Assembly: GCA_023393895.1 (NCBI GenBank)
Contig: JAEXBT010000137.1
Span: 1-30,927 of the forward strand
DNA: 30,927 nucleotides
Origin: Pseudomonadota bacterium
Lineage (GTDB): Bacteria > Pseudomonadota > Gammaproteobacteria > Xanthomonadales > Xanthomonadaceae
Direction of reading: 5' to 3'
Shown here: positions 1 through 10,859 of the stretch, one piece after another
Layout of the letters: each line of letters starts with the position of its first letter
How positions within the stretch are numbered: position 1 is the stretch's first letter
Position numbers and translations under genes: made by a program
The notes under the pieces: generated by a model
The model's database searches: none
Seen by the model: only the letters and a program-made list of their open reading frames with translations
Told to the model about the DNA's origin: nothing

Positions 1-2
1 CA

Positions 3-1036
<1,034 letters not shown>

Positions 1037-1040
<4 letters not shown>

Positions 1041-2326
1041 GCCGCGCCGCCACCCGACTCGCCGCCCTCGCGCTGGCTTGCGCGTTCGCCACGCCTGCCT
1101 TCGCCCAGGACCTGCTGATCCGGAACGCAACCGTGCATACCGCGACTGCACAGGGCACGCTGCAGAACGCCGACGTGCTGGTGCGAAACGGCCGCATCGC
1201 CGGCATCGGCCGCGGGCTGGCGGCCGGCAACGCGCAGGTCATCGATGCGCAGGGCCGGCCGGTGACCCCGGCACTTTTCGCTGGCATCAACGACATCGGC
1301 GTGGAAGAGGTCAGCGGCGAGTCGCGCACCGTCGACAGCCACGTCGCGCTCGGCAGCGGCGCCAAGGACATGCAGGTGCGCCCGGAGTTCGATGTCACCC
1401 TGGCCTACAACCCGGAATCGGTGCTGGTGCCGGTCGCGCGGGTCGAGGGCTTCGGCTGGACCCTGCTGGCGGCCAATCCCGCGTCCGGCGGCTCGTTCAT
1501 CGGTGGCCAGGGCGGCGTGGTGCGTTTCGACGGCAGCCTCGACCCGATCGGCCCGAAGGTGCTGTTCGTGACGCTCGGCGCCGACGGCTCGCACCTGACC
1601 GGTGGCTCGCGCGCGGCGCAGTGGATGATCCTCGACCAGCTCATCGATGAGATCCGTGGACGCATCGGGCCGGATTCGCAATTCGCCCTGCTCACGCCCG
1701 CAGGCCGCAGCACGCTGGCCAAGTATTTCGGCGGCGGCGGCCGCGTCGCGGTGAACGTGCATCGCGCCGCCGACATCCGCCGGCTGCTGCGCTGGGCCAA
1801 GTCTCGCAACGTCCGGGTGGCGCTGGTTGGCGCCAGCGAGGCCTGGAAGGTGGCTGGCGACATCGCGGCGGCCGGGGTGCCGGTGTTCGTCGACCCGCTG
1901 GCGAACCTGCCCGCCGACTTCGACCAGATCGGCGCCAGCATGGAGAACGCCGCGCGGCTGTCCGCGGCCGGCGTCGATGTCGGCTTCGCGATGGCCGGCG
2001 ACGGCTCGCACTACGCGCGCAAGCTGCGCCAGCTGGCCGGCAACGCGGTCGCCAACGGCCTGCCGTGGGAAGACGCGCTGGCCGGTCTGACCCGCGTACC
2101 CGCGCAGGCATTCGGCGTGGGTGCGGATGTCGGCGCCATCGGCATCGGCCGGCGCGCGGACCTGGTGCTGTGGAGCGGCGATCCGCTCGACGTCGCCCAT
2201 ACCGCGCAGCAGGTATGGATGAGTGGCCGCGCCGTGCCGATGAGGTCACGGCAGACCGAATTGCGCGATCGCTACATGAACAGGGAGTCCTCGCTTCCTC
2301 CCGCATATCGGGCCAATGAAATGTGA
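1037..2326 (+). CDS. Secreted amidohydrolase-family protein, probably metal-site-deficient
   Basis: A 429-residue protein with a Sec signal peptide: a basic N-terminus, a hydrophobic stretch and a probable cleavage after ATPAFA near residue 23. The N-terminal beta-sandwich (RNATVHTATAQGTL) and the C-terminal IGIGRRADLVLWSGDPL are typical amidohydrolase ends. The central barrel looks catalytically degenerate. Where active relatives have an HxH after the 'TPG' turn, this protein reads VTPALFAGINDIG. Where the upstream partner has AAFHHGVEA it reads VALVGASEA. An Asp is kept in MAGDGSH. It overlaps the upstream amidohydrolase by 4 bases and its start codon sits inside that gene's end. I infer a structural or regulatory partner of the upstream enzyme rather than an independent hydrolase. 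Xanthomonads commonly carry such paired periplasmic amidohydrolases. Confidence 0.85.
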
Positions 2327-2327
2327 C

Positions 2328-2352
2328 GGGCAATAGGTTTTTGAGATTGCCC
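2328..2352 (+). other. Stem-loop after the amidohydrolase pair
   Basis: GGGCAAT (2328-2334) can pair with ATTGCCC (2346-2352) around an 11-base T-rich loop, two bases after the amidohydrolase stop codon. No T-tract follows, so it is not a classical intrinsic terminator. It may protect the mRNA 3' end or act with Rho. Confidence 0.35.
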
Positions 2353-2409
2353 CCGCCCTGCATACGGGCAAGAATCGCCTGAAACGTGGGCGGTGCTACA
2401 GGGGGCGAC

Positions 2410-3354
2410 GTGCGAACAGGCTTGGTGGTGGATGCAGGTTGCGACCTGCCTGAACAGCTGTTGGCCGAAGAGAAGGTCGTGGTGTTGCCGATCGCGGTCC
2501 GGATCGGCGACCAAGTCATCAACGACCAGCGGCAGGACGCGGTGTCGATGCAGTTCCTCGAAAGCGGACTGGCCAAGGACGCGGCAGAGGCCGAAACCAT
2601 TCCCTTTACCGTGGAACAGATCGCTGAACTGTTCCTCAGGCAACTGGTCGTCGACTACGACTACGTCATGGTGGAGACGATCACCAGTACCCGCAGTCCG
2701 ATCCACGAGCGCTGCGTGCAGGCCAGCTTCAAGATCCTCAGCGAGTATCACGGCCACCGGAATGCCGGGGATGGCCGCGGTCCCTTCAACATGCGCGTGA
2801 CCGATACGGGCAGCCTGTTCGCCGGCCAGTCCCTGATCGCCTGGGAAACCATCCGGATGCGGCGCGAAGGCACCAGCCCCAATCTCATCCGCACCCGGGT
2901 CGACCGCGTAGTCGCGAACACCCATGCCATGCTGGTGACGCCGGACCTGTACTACGTGCGCAGCCGCGCACGCGCCAAGGGCGATCGCAGCGTCGGCCTC
3001 CTGAGTGCGGCGCTGGGTTCGGCGCTGGACATCAAGCCCTGGCTCTACTGCAATCGTGGGCAGACCCGGCCCGTGGCCAAGATCCGCGGCTACGAAGCGG
3101 CCTGCCAGCGGATGATGGAGCACGTGGCACGGCGCTGCGGCGAGGACCTGCTGGTGCCCGCCATCACCCTGAGCTACGGCGGCGATCTGGCGGAAGTCCG
3201 CCAACTGCCCGGCTACGAAGCCCTGCGAGCCGCGTGCGAGGACGCTTCGATCCCGCTGGTTGAGAGCGTGATGGGACTGACAGGGATCATCAATACCGGC
3301 CCGGGAACCCTCAGCCTCGCCTACGCGCAGGAAGGTGCGCAGCACTTCGCCTGA
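2410..3354 (+). CDS. DegV family (FakB-like) lipid-binding protein
   Basis: About 314 residues matching the two-domain DegV fold, which binds a fatty acid and in Gram-positives presents it to the kinase FakA. The N-terminus RTGLVVDAGCDLPEQLL is the diagnostic 'VxDsxxDLP' strand-turn. VTDTGSLFAGQSL near the middle matches the conserved 'DSxxxxxGxg' segment, and the C-terminus has the expected glycine-rich GIINTGPGTLSLAY. The signature 'SSxLSGT' loop is replaced by ITSTRSPIHER. I chose the GTG at 2410 because AGGGGG lies four bases upstream and the protein then starts at the first DegV strand. An in-frame GTG at 2386 would add eight residues. No FakA-like kinase is in the window, so the role in lipid handling is family inference. 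Confidence 0.8.
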   Translation: MRTGLVVDAGCDLPEQLLAEEKVVVLPIAVRIGDQVINDQRQDAVSMQFLESGLAKDAAEAETIPFTVEQIAELFLRQLVVDYDYVMVETITSTRSPIHERCVQASFKILSEYHGHRNAGDGRGPFNMRVTDTGSLFAGQSLIAWETIRMRREGTSPNLIRTRVDRVVANTHAMLVTPDLYYVRSRARAKGDRSVGLLSAALGSALDIKPWLYCNRGQTRPVAKIRGYEAACQRMMEHVARRCGEDLLVPAITLSYGGDLAEVRQLPGYEALRAACEDASIPLVESVMGLTGIINTGPGTLSLAYAQEGAQHFA

Positions 3355-3380
3355 TTGCGCCGCGCCCACTGCACCACTGC

Positions 3381-3403
3381 TACTCTGGTGGGCACTTCCC
3401 CAC
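3381..3403 (+). promoter_or_regulatory. Possible -10 box plus short inverted repeat upstream of the small hypothetical gene
   Basis: TACTCT (3381-3386) could be a -10 element. It is followed by GTGGG (3388-3392) and CCCAC (3399-3403), which form a 5-bp inverted repeat around the predicted transcription start of the gene at 3416. No good -35 is visible. Confidence 0.3.
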
Positions 3404-3415
3404 AAGCGAAGACAC

Positions 3416-3748
3416 ATGCCCCGCTACTTCATCACCATTCCCGACTCCGGCAAGCTGGCCAGTGCAGGTGAGTTCGCCTTCCGCTCGGTAGGCGCGGAGG
3501 GTCTCGCCGAGGAACTCCAGGCTGCGCTGCGTGGCGACGCGCTGTTCCAGCGCTGGGTTGCCACCCAGGACGACCCCGACGGCGTCGATCCTAGGCTCGC
3601 CGCCACCGATCCATCCGCCACGGTCGAGGGCAGGCAGGACGACCTGCACATCGATCTGATCATCGACAGCGCACTGAATGGCGAGGCCTTCAAGCATCGC
3701 ATGCGCCTGCTCGCCGGCTCGCACTGGCAGCTGCGCGACGTGCGCTGA
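3416..3748 (+). CDS. Conserved-looking hypothetical protein, 110 residues
   Basis: Not recognised. The start ATG gives MPRYFITIPDS, a plausible folded N-terminus; upstream in-frame codons fall in the promoter-like intergenic region. The protein is soluble, with no signal peptide or membrane segment. It shows alternating short strands, an acidic middle (QDDPDGVDPRLAATDPS) and a central DLHIDLIIDSA strand. It sits between the DegV gene on the same strand, 61 bases away, and the convergent fghA, 10 bases away. Codon usage matches its neighbours, so it is probably a real gene. Confidence 0.65.
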   Translation: MPRYFITIPDSGKLASAGEFAFRSVGAEGLAEELQAALRGDALFQRWVATQDDPDGVDPRLAATDPSATVEGRQDDLHIDLIIDSALNGEAFKHRMRLLAGSHWQLRDVR

Positions 3749-3758
3749 CTTCCCCGGC

Positions 3759-4616
3759 TCAGTCGCGCATCGCCGCGGCGTGATGCGTGATGTGCTCACC
3801 GATGAAGCTTGCGATGAAGTAGTAGCTGTGGTCGTAGCCCTCGCGCATGTTGAGGGTGAGAGGATGGCCGGCATCGCGGGCGGCATCGACCAGCAACTGC
3901 GGGCGCAGCTGGGTCTCGAGGAAATCGTCGGCCATGCCCTGGTCGATCAGCAGCGTCAGGCGTTCCTCGAGGCCTGACGCCACCAGCGCAGTCGCATCGT
4001 GTGGCTGCCACGTCTCGCGGTTCTCACCCAGGTAGGCCGTGAAGGCCTTCTCGCCCCACGGCACCTGGGACGGCGCGACGATCGGGGAGAACGCGGACAC
4101 GCTGCGATAGCGGCCGGGGTGGCGCATCGCCAGGGTGAGCGCGCCATGGCCGCCCATTGAGTGCCCGCTGATCGCGCGCACCGCGCTGGCTGCCGGATCC
4201 GCTTCCACCCAGGCCGGTAGTTCCTCGACGATGTAGCTTTCCATGCGGTAGTGCGAGGCCCACGGCGCCTCGGTCGCATCGAGGTAGAAGCCTGCGCCCT
4301 GCCCGAGGTCGTAGCCATCGGCATCGGCCACGTGCAAGCCGCGCGGACTGGTATCGGGTGCGACCAGGATGATCCCGTGTTCCGCGGCATAGCGCTGGGC
4401 GCCCGCCTTGGTGATGAAGTTCTGCTCGCTGCAGGTCAGGCCCGAAAGCCAGTACAGCACCGGGCAGGCGCCTTCCTCGGCCTGCGGCGGAAAGTACACC
4501 CCGACGGTCATGTCACAGCCGAGCACCTCGGAGCGGTGACGATAGACGTCCTGCCAGCCACCGAAGCAGGCGTGATGCTCAAGTCGCTCCGTGTCACTGA
4601 TCGAAGCCATGTTCAT
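3759..4616 (-). CDS. fghA: S-formylglutathione hydrolase
   Basis: A 285-residue esterase-D family alpha/beta-hydrolase that splits S-formylglutathione into formate and glutathione, the last step of glutathione-dependent formaldehyde oxidation in the cytoplasm. The N-terminal half carries PVLYWLSGLTCSEQNF, a hallmark of the family. The nucleophile elbow is GHSMGGHGA, and the catalytic His lies in GYDHSYYF near the C-terminus. Length is normal for the family. The first ATG overlaps the stop of the upstream methyltransferase by 4 bases (ATGA, 4613-4616), indicating translational coupling; a second Met two codons in is possible. It is the last gene of the frmR-adhC-methyltransferase-fghA operon. 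Confidence 0.95.
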   Translation of the reverse strand: MNMASISDTERLEHHACFGGWQDVYRHRSEVLGCDMTVGVYFPPQAEEGACPVLYWLSGLTCSEQNFITKAGAQRYAAEHGIILVAPDTSPRGLHVADADGYDLGQGAGFYLDATEAPWASHYRMESYIVEELPAWVEADPAASAVRAISGHSMGGHGALTLAMRHPGRYRSVSAFSPIVAPSQVPWGEKAFTAYLGENRETWQPHDATALVASGLEERLTLLIDQGMADDFLETQLRPQLLVDAARDAGHPLTLNMREGYDHSYYFIASFIGEHITHHAAAMRD

Positions 4617-5226
4617 TCCCCTTTGCGTCCGATGAATTGCACGACCGAAGCGAGTCCTGTGTGTCCAGTACCTTCGCGGACGTCGCGTACGACCTCGCGC
4701 AGCAGCACCAACTCCAGGCTGCGGAAGTCCTCTCGCAGCTGGTCCACGCTGAACAGCAGCGCGATATCCTTCGGACCGCCGGTATCTCTTGAAAGCTGCG
4801 CCTCGGCATAGCCCTCGAGCAACAGCAGGCCGCCCGGTTTCAGTGCAGCGATCACGCGCGGATACAGCACTGCACGCACCGCTGGCGGCAGGTGCGCGAA
4901 GATCGAAACCACTGCGCCGTAGCGACCGGCCTCCGGCGTGTACTCGGCGAGATCGGCGACCGCGGTTTCGATGCGCACGCCACGCGCCTCCGCCAGGCGC
5001 TGCGCTTTCCCGAGGCCGACAGCCGAAACATCCACGCCCAACACCTCGAGTCCGCGCTCGGCGAGGAACACCGCGTTGCGTCCCTCGCCCTCGGCCAGCG
5101 ACAGCACCGGGCCTTCGATCTTCCCCGCGTGTTCGGCGAGGAAATCATTCGGCGCAACGCCGTAGAAGAACGCATCGCCGTCGTAGCGCGCGTCCCATAT
5201 CGCACCGGGACCCTGCTGGCCCTGCA

Positions 5227-5227
<1 letters not shown>
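4613..5227 (-). CDS. Class I SAM-dependent methyltransferase within the formaldehyde operon
   Basis: A 204-residue Rossmann-fold methyltransferase. Motif I is VLSLAEGEGRNAVFLA, with the acidic end of strand 2 in VLGVDVSAVGL. The motif II/III region has VADLAEY and VVSIFAHLPP, followed by LKPGGLLLLEGY. The N-terminus IWDARYDGDAFFYG with PNDFL is typical of a TehB-like subgroup. It starts at a TGATG junction with the adhC stop (one shared base at 5227) and overlaps fghA by 4 bases, so it is locked between the two formaldehyde-oxidation enzymes. The substrate is unknown. Position suggests a small thiol, aldehyde adduct or related toxic metabolite, but that is inference from context only. Confidence 0.88.
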
Positions 5228-6667
<1,440 letters not shown>

Positions 6668-6676
6668 TGCACCTCC

Positions 6677-6695
6677 AATACTGGGGGGGAGTATA
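6677..6695 (-). promoter_or_regulatory. FrmR operator overlapping the frmR promoter -10
   Basis: ATACT (6678-6682) and AGTAT (6690-6694) form a perfect inverted repeat around seven G residues. This is the ATACT-G/C-tract-AGTAT type of site used by RcnR/FrmR-like repressors. On the minus strand the right arm reads TATACT (6695-6690), a near-consensus -10, so repressor binding would block RNA polymerase. The ribosome binding site of frmR follows directly at 6671-6676. Confidence 0.82.
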
Positions 6696-6740
6696 GGCGA
6701 TCACGCTTGCCGCTGCGCCGCGTCCGTTGCAGGATGCCGC

Positions 6741-7631
6741 ATGGCCGCTCCGCACCTCGCCACCCGCCTCCGCGCCATCCTGCCGCGCACGATCACGCCG
6801 CCACCGCGCGTCCCTGCACTGGGCGATGCCAACGCGGTACGGGATGAGTTGCGACGATTCCGGGCGATGCATCCGCGCATGTGCGTCCTCACCGGCGCAG
6901 GCATCAGCACCGCTTCCGGGATCCCCGACTATCGGGGCAACGATGGCGCATGGAAGCGCAATGCCCCGATCACCCACGCGCAATTCATGGGCGATCCCGC
7001 GTTCCGCGCGCGCTACTGGCAGCGCAGCTTCGCCGGCTGGCACACGGTCGCTAACGCGCGACCGAACGGCGCGCACCACGCGCTGGCCCGCTGGGCGGGC
7101 GATGGCACGCTCAGCGGCCTCATCACCCAGAACGTGGACGGCCTGCACGCACGCGCCGGCCATGCAGACGCGATCGACCTGCACGGCCGCATCGATCGTG
7201 TCATCTGCACGCGGTGCGGCCAGACCTCCGCGCGAGACGCGCTGCAACCACGACTTGCTGCGGCGCATCCACACTGGCAGCGGAGTGCGACACCCGCACC
7301 CGATGGCGATGCGGAGGTCGATGACATCGATGCCTCGCGCTATGTCGAGCCGTGCTGCGAGTCCTGCGGCGGGATGCTCAAGCCGGACGTGGTCTTCTTC
7401 GGTGGCAGCGTGCCACCGGCGCGGATCGCGGCGGCGACCGCGTGCATCGATGCGGCCGATGCGTTGCTCGTGGCCGGCTCGTCGCTGATGGTCTTTTCCG
7501 GCTATCGGCTGGTGCGTCGCGCCGTGGAAGGCGGCAAGCCGGTCGCGCTGCTGACCCGCGGCCTGACCCGTGCCGACGACTTGGCCACGCACCGCTGGGC
7601 CGTGGACTGCGGCGCGCTGGCGCACGCCTGA
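6741..7631 (+). CDS. NAD-dependent protein deacylase, class II sirtuin (SIRT4-like)
   Basis: A 296-residue Sir2 enzyme that removes acyl groups from lysines using NAD. The class II signature GAGISTASGIPDYRG is at residues 52-66. TQNVDGLH is at 129-136 and the catalytic His148 lies in DLHGR. Four zinc cysteines are visible as CTRC (156-159) and CESC (206-209), separated by a longer than usual acidic insert. VVFFGGSVP and VAGSSLMVFSG complete the NAD site. I chose the ATG at 6741 because AGGA lies seven bases upstream and upstream in-frame codons run back through the frmR region. It is divergent from frmR across a 73-base gap that contains the FrmR operator, and convergent with gshA. Confidence 0.92.
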   Translation: MAAPHLATRLRAILPRTITPPPRVPALGDANAVRDELRRFRAMHPRMCVLTGAGISTASGIPDYRGNDGAWKRNAPITHAQFMGDPAFRARYWQRSFAGWHTVANARPNGAHHALARWAGDGTLSGLITQNVDGLHARAGHADAIDLHGRIDRVICTRCGQTSARDALQPRLAAAHPHWQRSATPAPDGDAEVDDIDASRYVEPCCESCGGMLKPDVVFFGGSVPPARIAAATACIDAADALLVAGSSLMVFSGYRLVRRAVEGGKPVALLTRGLTRADDLATHRWAVDCGALAHA

Positions 7632-7637
7632 ACAGGA

Positions 7638-9002
7638 TCAGTAGGCGAACTCGCCGAATACGCGATCGATGTCGCCGTTCCATTCGCCATGGAAGAGCGA
7701 CAGCTTGCGCTCGGCGGCGGTCTGGCCGCTCTCGGCGATCTCGATCAGCTCCTGCAGGAACGCGGACTCATCCTGCCCACCGATGTTGCAGCACGCGCGG
7801 CGGCGCAGACCCGCCACCGAGATCTTCAACGCTTCAACCGCCAACTCGCGAACTCTGGCGCCGCGGAACGGCAGGTTCAGCGCATGCCGGGGCACGCCGT
7901 CGCGCAAGGCGTGGCGCTCTTCCATGCTGAAGTCCCGTACCAGATCCCACGCGGCATCAAGCGCGGCATCGTCGTAGAGAAGGCCCACCCAGAACGCCGG
8001 CAGCGCGCAGATGCGACCCCACGGCCCGGAATCGGCGCCGCGCATCTCCAGGTACTTCTTCATCCGCACTTCCGGGAAGGCGGTGGTCATGTGGTCGTTC
8101 CAGTCGCGCAGCGTGGGCAGGACGCCCGGCAGCACGTCCAGTTCGCCACGCAGGAACTTGCGGAACGACTTGCCCGAGGCATCGACGTACTCGCCATCGC
8201 GATAGGAGAAGTACATCGGCACGTCGAGCAGGTATTCGACGTAGCGCTCGTAGCCGAAGCCGTCCTCGAACACGAAGTCGAGCATGCCGGTGCGGCCGGC
8301 GTCGGTGTCGGTCCAGATGTGCGAGCGGTAGCTGAGGTAGCCGTTCGGCTGGCCATCGGTGAACGGCGAGTCGGCGAAAAACGCGGTGGCCACCGGCTGC
8401 AGCGCCAGCGACACGCGGAACTTCTTGCGCATGTCCGCCTCGGAGGCGTAATCCAGGTTGACCTGCACGGTGCAGGTGCGGGTCATCATGTCGAGGCCGA
8501 GACCGCCCACCTTCGGCATGTACTCGCGCATGATCTTGTAGCGACCCTTCGGCATCCACGGCATGTCCTCGCGCCGCCACTTCGGCTGGAAACCCATGCC
8601 GAGGAAGCCGAGGCCGAGTTCGTCGGCGACTTCGCGCACCTCGCGCAGGTGGCCGCCGACCTCCTTGCAGGTCTCGTGGATCGATGCCAGCGGCGCACCC
8701 GACAGTTCCAGCTGGCCGGCAGGCTCCAGCGTCACAGATGCGCCGTCGCGCGAAAGCGCGATCAGGTGACCGTGCTCCTCGTGCGGTGTCCAGCCATAGC
8801 GGACCAGGCCGCGCAGCAGCGCCTCGATGCCGCGTTCGCCGTCAAAGGTGGGCGGACGCAGGTCGTCGAGCCGGAAGCCGAACTTCTCGTGCTCGGTACC
8901 GATGCGCCAGTCGGCTTTCGGCTTCTCGCCGGAGGCGATCACCTCCACCAGCTGGCGGCGGTCGGTGATCAGGGTGTCGTTGCTGGCGCTGGGTCCGGAC
9001 AT
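7638..9002 (-). CDS. gshA: Glutamate-cysteine ligase, plant-type
   Basis: A 454-residue member of the GCS2 family that joins glutamate and cysteine in the first, ATP-dependent step of glutathione synthesis. The N-terminal IGTEHEKFGF is the family-defining glutamate/metal motif, followed by VTLEPAGQLELSG and a TCTVQVNLDY strand. The sequence belongs to the plant/alphaproteobacterial type found also in xanthomonads, not to the E. coli GshA type. The ATG at 9002 follows a GAGG box and begins MSGPSASND. The frame stays open upstream for another 500 codons by composition, but that region is engB and cytochrome c4 in other frames. It lies 26 bases downstream of engB on the same strand and may be co-transcribed with it. 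Confidence 0.93.
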   Translation of the reverse strand: MSGPSASNDTLITDRRQLVEVIASGEKPKADWRIGTEHEKFGFRLDDLRPPTFDGERGIEALLRGLVRYGWTPHEEHGHLIALSRDGASVTLEPAGQLELSGAPLASIHETCKEVGGHLREVREVADELGLGFLGMGFQPKWRREDMPWMPKGRYKIMREYMPKVGGLGLDMMTRTCTVQVNLDYASEADMRKKFRVSLALQPVATAFFADSPFTDGQPNGYLSYRSHIWTDTDAGRTGMLDFVFEDGFGYERYVEYLLDVPMYFSYRDGEYVDASGKSFRKFLRGELDVLPGVLPTLRDWNDHMTTAFPEVRMKKYLEMRGADSGPWGRICALPAFWVGLLYDDAALDAAWDLVRDFSMEERHALRDGVPRHALNLPFRGARVRELAVEALKISVAGLRRRACCNIGGQDESAFLQELIEIAESGQTAAERKLSLFHGEWNGDIDRVFGEFAY

Positions 9003-9028
9003 CGGGGCCTCGGGTCGGGGAATGCAGC

Positions 9029-9652
<624 letters not shown>

Positions 9653-9687
9653 AGGATGACATGCGGCCCCGTCCGGCGGGTCGGCGT

Positions 9688-9717
9688 TTGACCATTCGCC
9701 CGCGCCGCGACGATAAT
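9688..9717 (+). promoter_or_regulatory. Sigma-70-type promoter of cytochrome c4
   Basis: TTGACC (9688-9693) and GATAAT (9712-9717) are separated by 18 bases, a near-consensus housekeeping promoter. The transcription start should be near 9724, giving a leader of about 44 bases. The leader carries GGAG (9758-9761) six bases before the ATG at 9768. Confidence 0.7.
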
Positions 9718-9767
9718 CCACCGGTTCGGACGCGCGCCGTCGCCCGCGTCATCCTGTGGAGTTCCGC

Positions 9768-10730
9768 ATGCGCTACGCCCGCGTTTATGGCATCGCCGGT
9801 CTGGCCGTCCTGGCCGCCGCTGCGGTGGCCGTCGCCCAGACCACCGTGAACCCGCTGCCCGAGGCCGAGCCGGCCGCCACCACGCCGATTGACGCGGCTG
9901 CCGCCGCACCGGTGGATGCGGTCGCCGAACTCGCCACCACCCACTGGGGCGATGCGCAGGCCGGATCGGTCAAGGCCGGCGCCTGCGCCGCGTGCCACGG
10001 CATCGACGGCAATGCCATGCTGCAGCAGGCCCCGCGGATCGCCGGCATGCCCGAGCGCTACATCGCCACCCAGCTGGCCCTGTTCAAGGCCAACCACCGC
10101 ACTTCCGGCCTGGCGGCGTTGATGAAGCCCTATGCCGACGTGCTGACCGCGCAGGACATGCGTGATGTCGGCGCCCATTACGCCAACCAGCGCAGCGGCG
10201 CCGGCGTGGCGGTGGACACCGTGATCGAAGACCCGGCCAGCCCCTACAAGGGCCAGAAGTTCTATCAGCCGGGCGAGGCGATCTACCGCGTCGGCAACGT
10301 CGAGCGCAACATCCCGGCGTGCATCGCCTGCCACGGCCCCAGCGGCGCCGGCAACCCCGGCCCGGCCTATCCGCAGCTCGGTGGGCAGGAAGCCGGGTAC
10401 GTGGTGCGCCGGCTGCAGGAGTACCGCGCCGGCCAGACCACCCAGCCGCACCCGCAGCTCTTCAACCAGATGGCGTCCGTGGCCAAGAACCTGACCGACG
10501 AGGGAATCCTCTCGCTGGCCAGCTATCTGCAGGGCCTGCACCACGTGGCCGACCAGGCATCCGCCGAGCAGGTCGCCGCCGCGCGCACCTCGGGCCCGCT
10601 GCCGGCCGTCCCGCAGCGCCCGACCATCGAAGGCCTGACCCCCGTCGTCGCGCCCACGACGCCGGCCGCTCCCGCTGCAGACGCTCCGGCTTCGGACACG
10701 CCGGCACCCGCCGAGGCGGTCACCAACTGA
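9768..10730 (+). CDS. Diheme cytochrome c4
   Basis: A 320-residue exported cytochrome with two c-type heme sites, CAACH (73-77) and CIACH (185-189), each in a separate cytochrome c fold. Likely axial Met ligands are Met119 (AALMKPY) and Met235 (NQMASVA). A signal peptide ends near AVAQ (residue 24). A further 35-residue Ala/Pro linker precedes the first heme domain, and the C-terminus is an Ala/Pro/Thr-rich tail of about 60 residues, longer than in typical c4 proteins. Cytochrome c4 carries electrons in the periplasm from the bc1 complex to terminal oxidases. The ATG at 9768 is set by the ribosome binding site GGAG. A GTG four codons earlier lies on that site. A strong terminator follows. Confidence 0.92.
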   Translation: MRYARVYGIAGLAVLAAAAVAVAQTTVNPLPEAEPAATTPIDAAAAAPVDAVAELATTHWGDAQAGSVKAGACAACHGIDGNAMLQQAPRIAGMPERYIATQLALFKANHRTSGLAALMKPYADVLTAQDMRDVGAHYANQRSGAGVAVDTVIEDPASPYKGQKFYQPGEAIYRVGNVERNIPACIACHGPSGAGNPGPAYPQLGGQEAGYVVRRLQEYRAGQTTQPHPQLFNQMASVAKNLTDEGILSLASYLQGLHHVADQASAEQVAAARTSGPLPAVPQRPTIEGLTPVVAPTTPAAPAADAPASDTPAPAEAVTN

Positions 10731-10767
10731 CGCTTCGGGAACCTTCGCGCCGCGACGCTGTCAGAAT

Positions 10768-10783
10768 AGGTTCCAGAGAACCT
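10768..10783. repeat. Perfect 6-bp inverted repeat ahead of the cytochrome c4 terminator
   Basis: AGGTTC (10768-10773) and GAACCT (10778-10783) flank a four-base loop CAGA. It lies ten bases before the terminator hairpin and could be a protein-binding palindrome or a second RNA hairpin stabilising the 3' end. Confidence 0.45.
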
Positions 10784-10792
10784 CGATCCTTG

Positions 10793-10820
10793 CGCCAGCC
10801 CCTCCGGCTGGCGTTTCTTT
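10793..10820 (+). terminator. Intrinsic terminator of cytochrome c4
   Basis: CGCCAGCC (10793-10800) pairs perfectly with GGCTGGCG (10806-10813) around the loop CCTCC, followed by TTTCTTT (10814-10820). This separates the cytochrome gene from the DsbA genes. Confidence 0.9.
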
Positions 10821-10859
10821 ATCCGCGGCTCACCTCCACGTCCCTATCGTAGGCTCGCC

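Noticed and set aside
2347..2375. A possible promoter TTGCCC-17-AAGAAT upstream of the DegV gene
   Set aside because: Each box matches only four of six consensus bases, and the -35 overlaps the stem-loop after the amidohydrolase gene; too weak to list.
6707..6735. A possible sirtuin promoter TTGCCG-17-CAGGAT
   Set aside because: The -10 is poor and overlaps the AGGA ribosome binding site; it cannot be distinguished from background.
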